Assembly: GCA_050942995.1 (NCBI GenBank)
Contig: JBMNOI010000170.1
Span: 1 to 5,937 of the forward strand
From: JBMNOI01 sp050942995
GTDB taxonomy: Bacteria; Chloroflexota; Anaerolineae; UBA1429
DNA length: 5,937 nucleotides
Direction: 5' to 3'
Part shown: positions 5,410 through 5,937 of the stretch, piece after piece
Layout of the letters: every line of letters begins with the position of its first letter
Position numbering within the stretch: position 1 is the stretch's first letter
Program-made: the position numbers and the translations under genes
Notes under the pieces: generated by a model
What the model was told of the DNA's origin: nothing
The model's database searches: none
The model's input: the letters and a program-made list of their open reading frames with translations, nothing else

Positions 5410-5937
5410 GCGAGGAACCGATCCTCATCGCCCGGCACTTGCAGATGACCTTTACCTCTCCCGACAGCCGTCTGGAGGCACTGGCCGAGGCCGATTTTAC
5501 GGTGATGCGCAACGAATTCGTCTGCATCATCGGGCCGTCAGGTTGTGGCAAATCCACGCTGCTTCGCATTCTGGGCGGATTGGTGCGCCCCACCGGGGGG
5601 CAGGTGTTGTTCGACGGCGAGGAGCTCGTCACACCACAACGACGGATCGGCTTTGTGTTTCAGCATGCTAACCTCATGCCCTGGCGCACGGCGCTGCGCA
5701 ACGTGGCGCTGCCTCTGGAGCTACAGGGTATGCCCGGAGACGAGGCCGAGCGTCGCGCGCGAGATCTGCTGGATCTGGTCGGTCTGGGCGACTTTGTAGA
5801 GGCGTTGCCCCGGGACCTCTCCGGCGGTATGCGCCAGCGGGTGGCGCTGGCCCGCTCGCTGGTGTACGATCCCGACCTGCTTTTGCTGGACGAGCCTTTT
5901 GGCGCGCTGGACGCGCTGACCCGCGAACGCATGAACG
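5406..5937 (+). CDS. ABC transporter ATP-binding protein (partial, 3' end outside window)
   Basis: The first 177 residues of a cytoplasmic ABC ATPase of the SsuB/TauB/ThiZ type, usually about 250-265 residues. Visible motifs are Walker A GPSGCGKST (43-51), the Q-loop FVFQHANLMPW (84-92, Gln86), the signature LSGGMRQR (138-145), Walker B LLLLDEP (158-164) and the D-loop GALD (166-169). The switch histidine and C-terminal part lie beyond the window. The ATG at 5406 overlaps the ribY stop in an ATGA, implying coupled translation. With ribX and ribY it completes an importer and would energise flavin uptake by docking on the RibX EAA loop. The family is certain; use by this transporter follows from the overlap and from the shared riboswitch-controlled transcript. 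Confidence 0.93.
   Translation, partial: MSEEPILIARHLQMTFTSPDSRLEALAEADFTVMRNEFVCIIGPSGCGKSTLLRILGGLVRPTGGQVLFDGEELVTPQRRIGFVFQHANLMPWRTALRNVALPLELQGMPGDEAERRARDLLDLVGLGDFVEALPRDLSGGMRQRVALARSLVYDPDLLLLDEPFGALDALTRERMN

Overview
The window is GC-rich bacterial DNA with tightly packed genes, Shine-Dalgarno sites and sigma70-type promoters. Its gene content suggests a Chloroflexota bacterium (Anaerolineae/Caldilineae-like). The main clue is an FMN riboswitch in front of an NMT1-type ABC importer with the layout described as RibXY in Chloroflexus; RlmI, DUF1622 and OsmC proteins fit but are not specific. The lineage is an inference from gene content, because no rRNA or other phylogenetic marker is present.

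Layout. Positions 21-1563 (+) hold a probable two-gene unit: the 23S rRNA cytosine methyltransferase RlmI and a small DUF1622 membrane protein. Facing it, positions 1582-3102 (-) hold three genes: an ester cyclase/SnoaL-like protein (first transcribed), an OsmC-family protein with its own candidate promoter, and a small M50-like membrane protein carrying HExxH. The two blocks converge with only 18 nt between their stop codons.

Positions 3103-3552 are a 450-nt divergent region without a protein-coding gene, and most of it can be explained. It holds a minus-strand promoter for the SnoaL-like gene (3141-3169), two inverted repeats (3194-3224 and 3253-3275) and a strong plus-strand promoter (TTGACA-16-TACAAT, 3281-3308). 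These are followed by a complete FMN riboswitch aptamer (3333-3483), a linker hairpin (3484-3502) and an intrinsic terminator (3516-3552) whose U-tract ends at the start codon of the next gene.

Positions 3553-5937 (+) hold the riboswitch-controlled ABC importer: permease (RibX-like), lipoprotein substrate-binding protein (RibY-like) and ATPase, the last cut off by the window end. The likely logic is that when cellular FMN is high, the aptamer folds, the terminator forms and the importer is shut off. When FMN is scarce, the operon is read through and riboflavin, or a related flavin precursor, is taken up. The most interesting part of the window is this switch: an unusual extended P2 arm, a terminator that also masks the only plausible ribosome binding site, and a dedicated ATPase gene overlapping the binding-protein gene.
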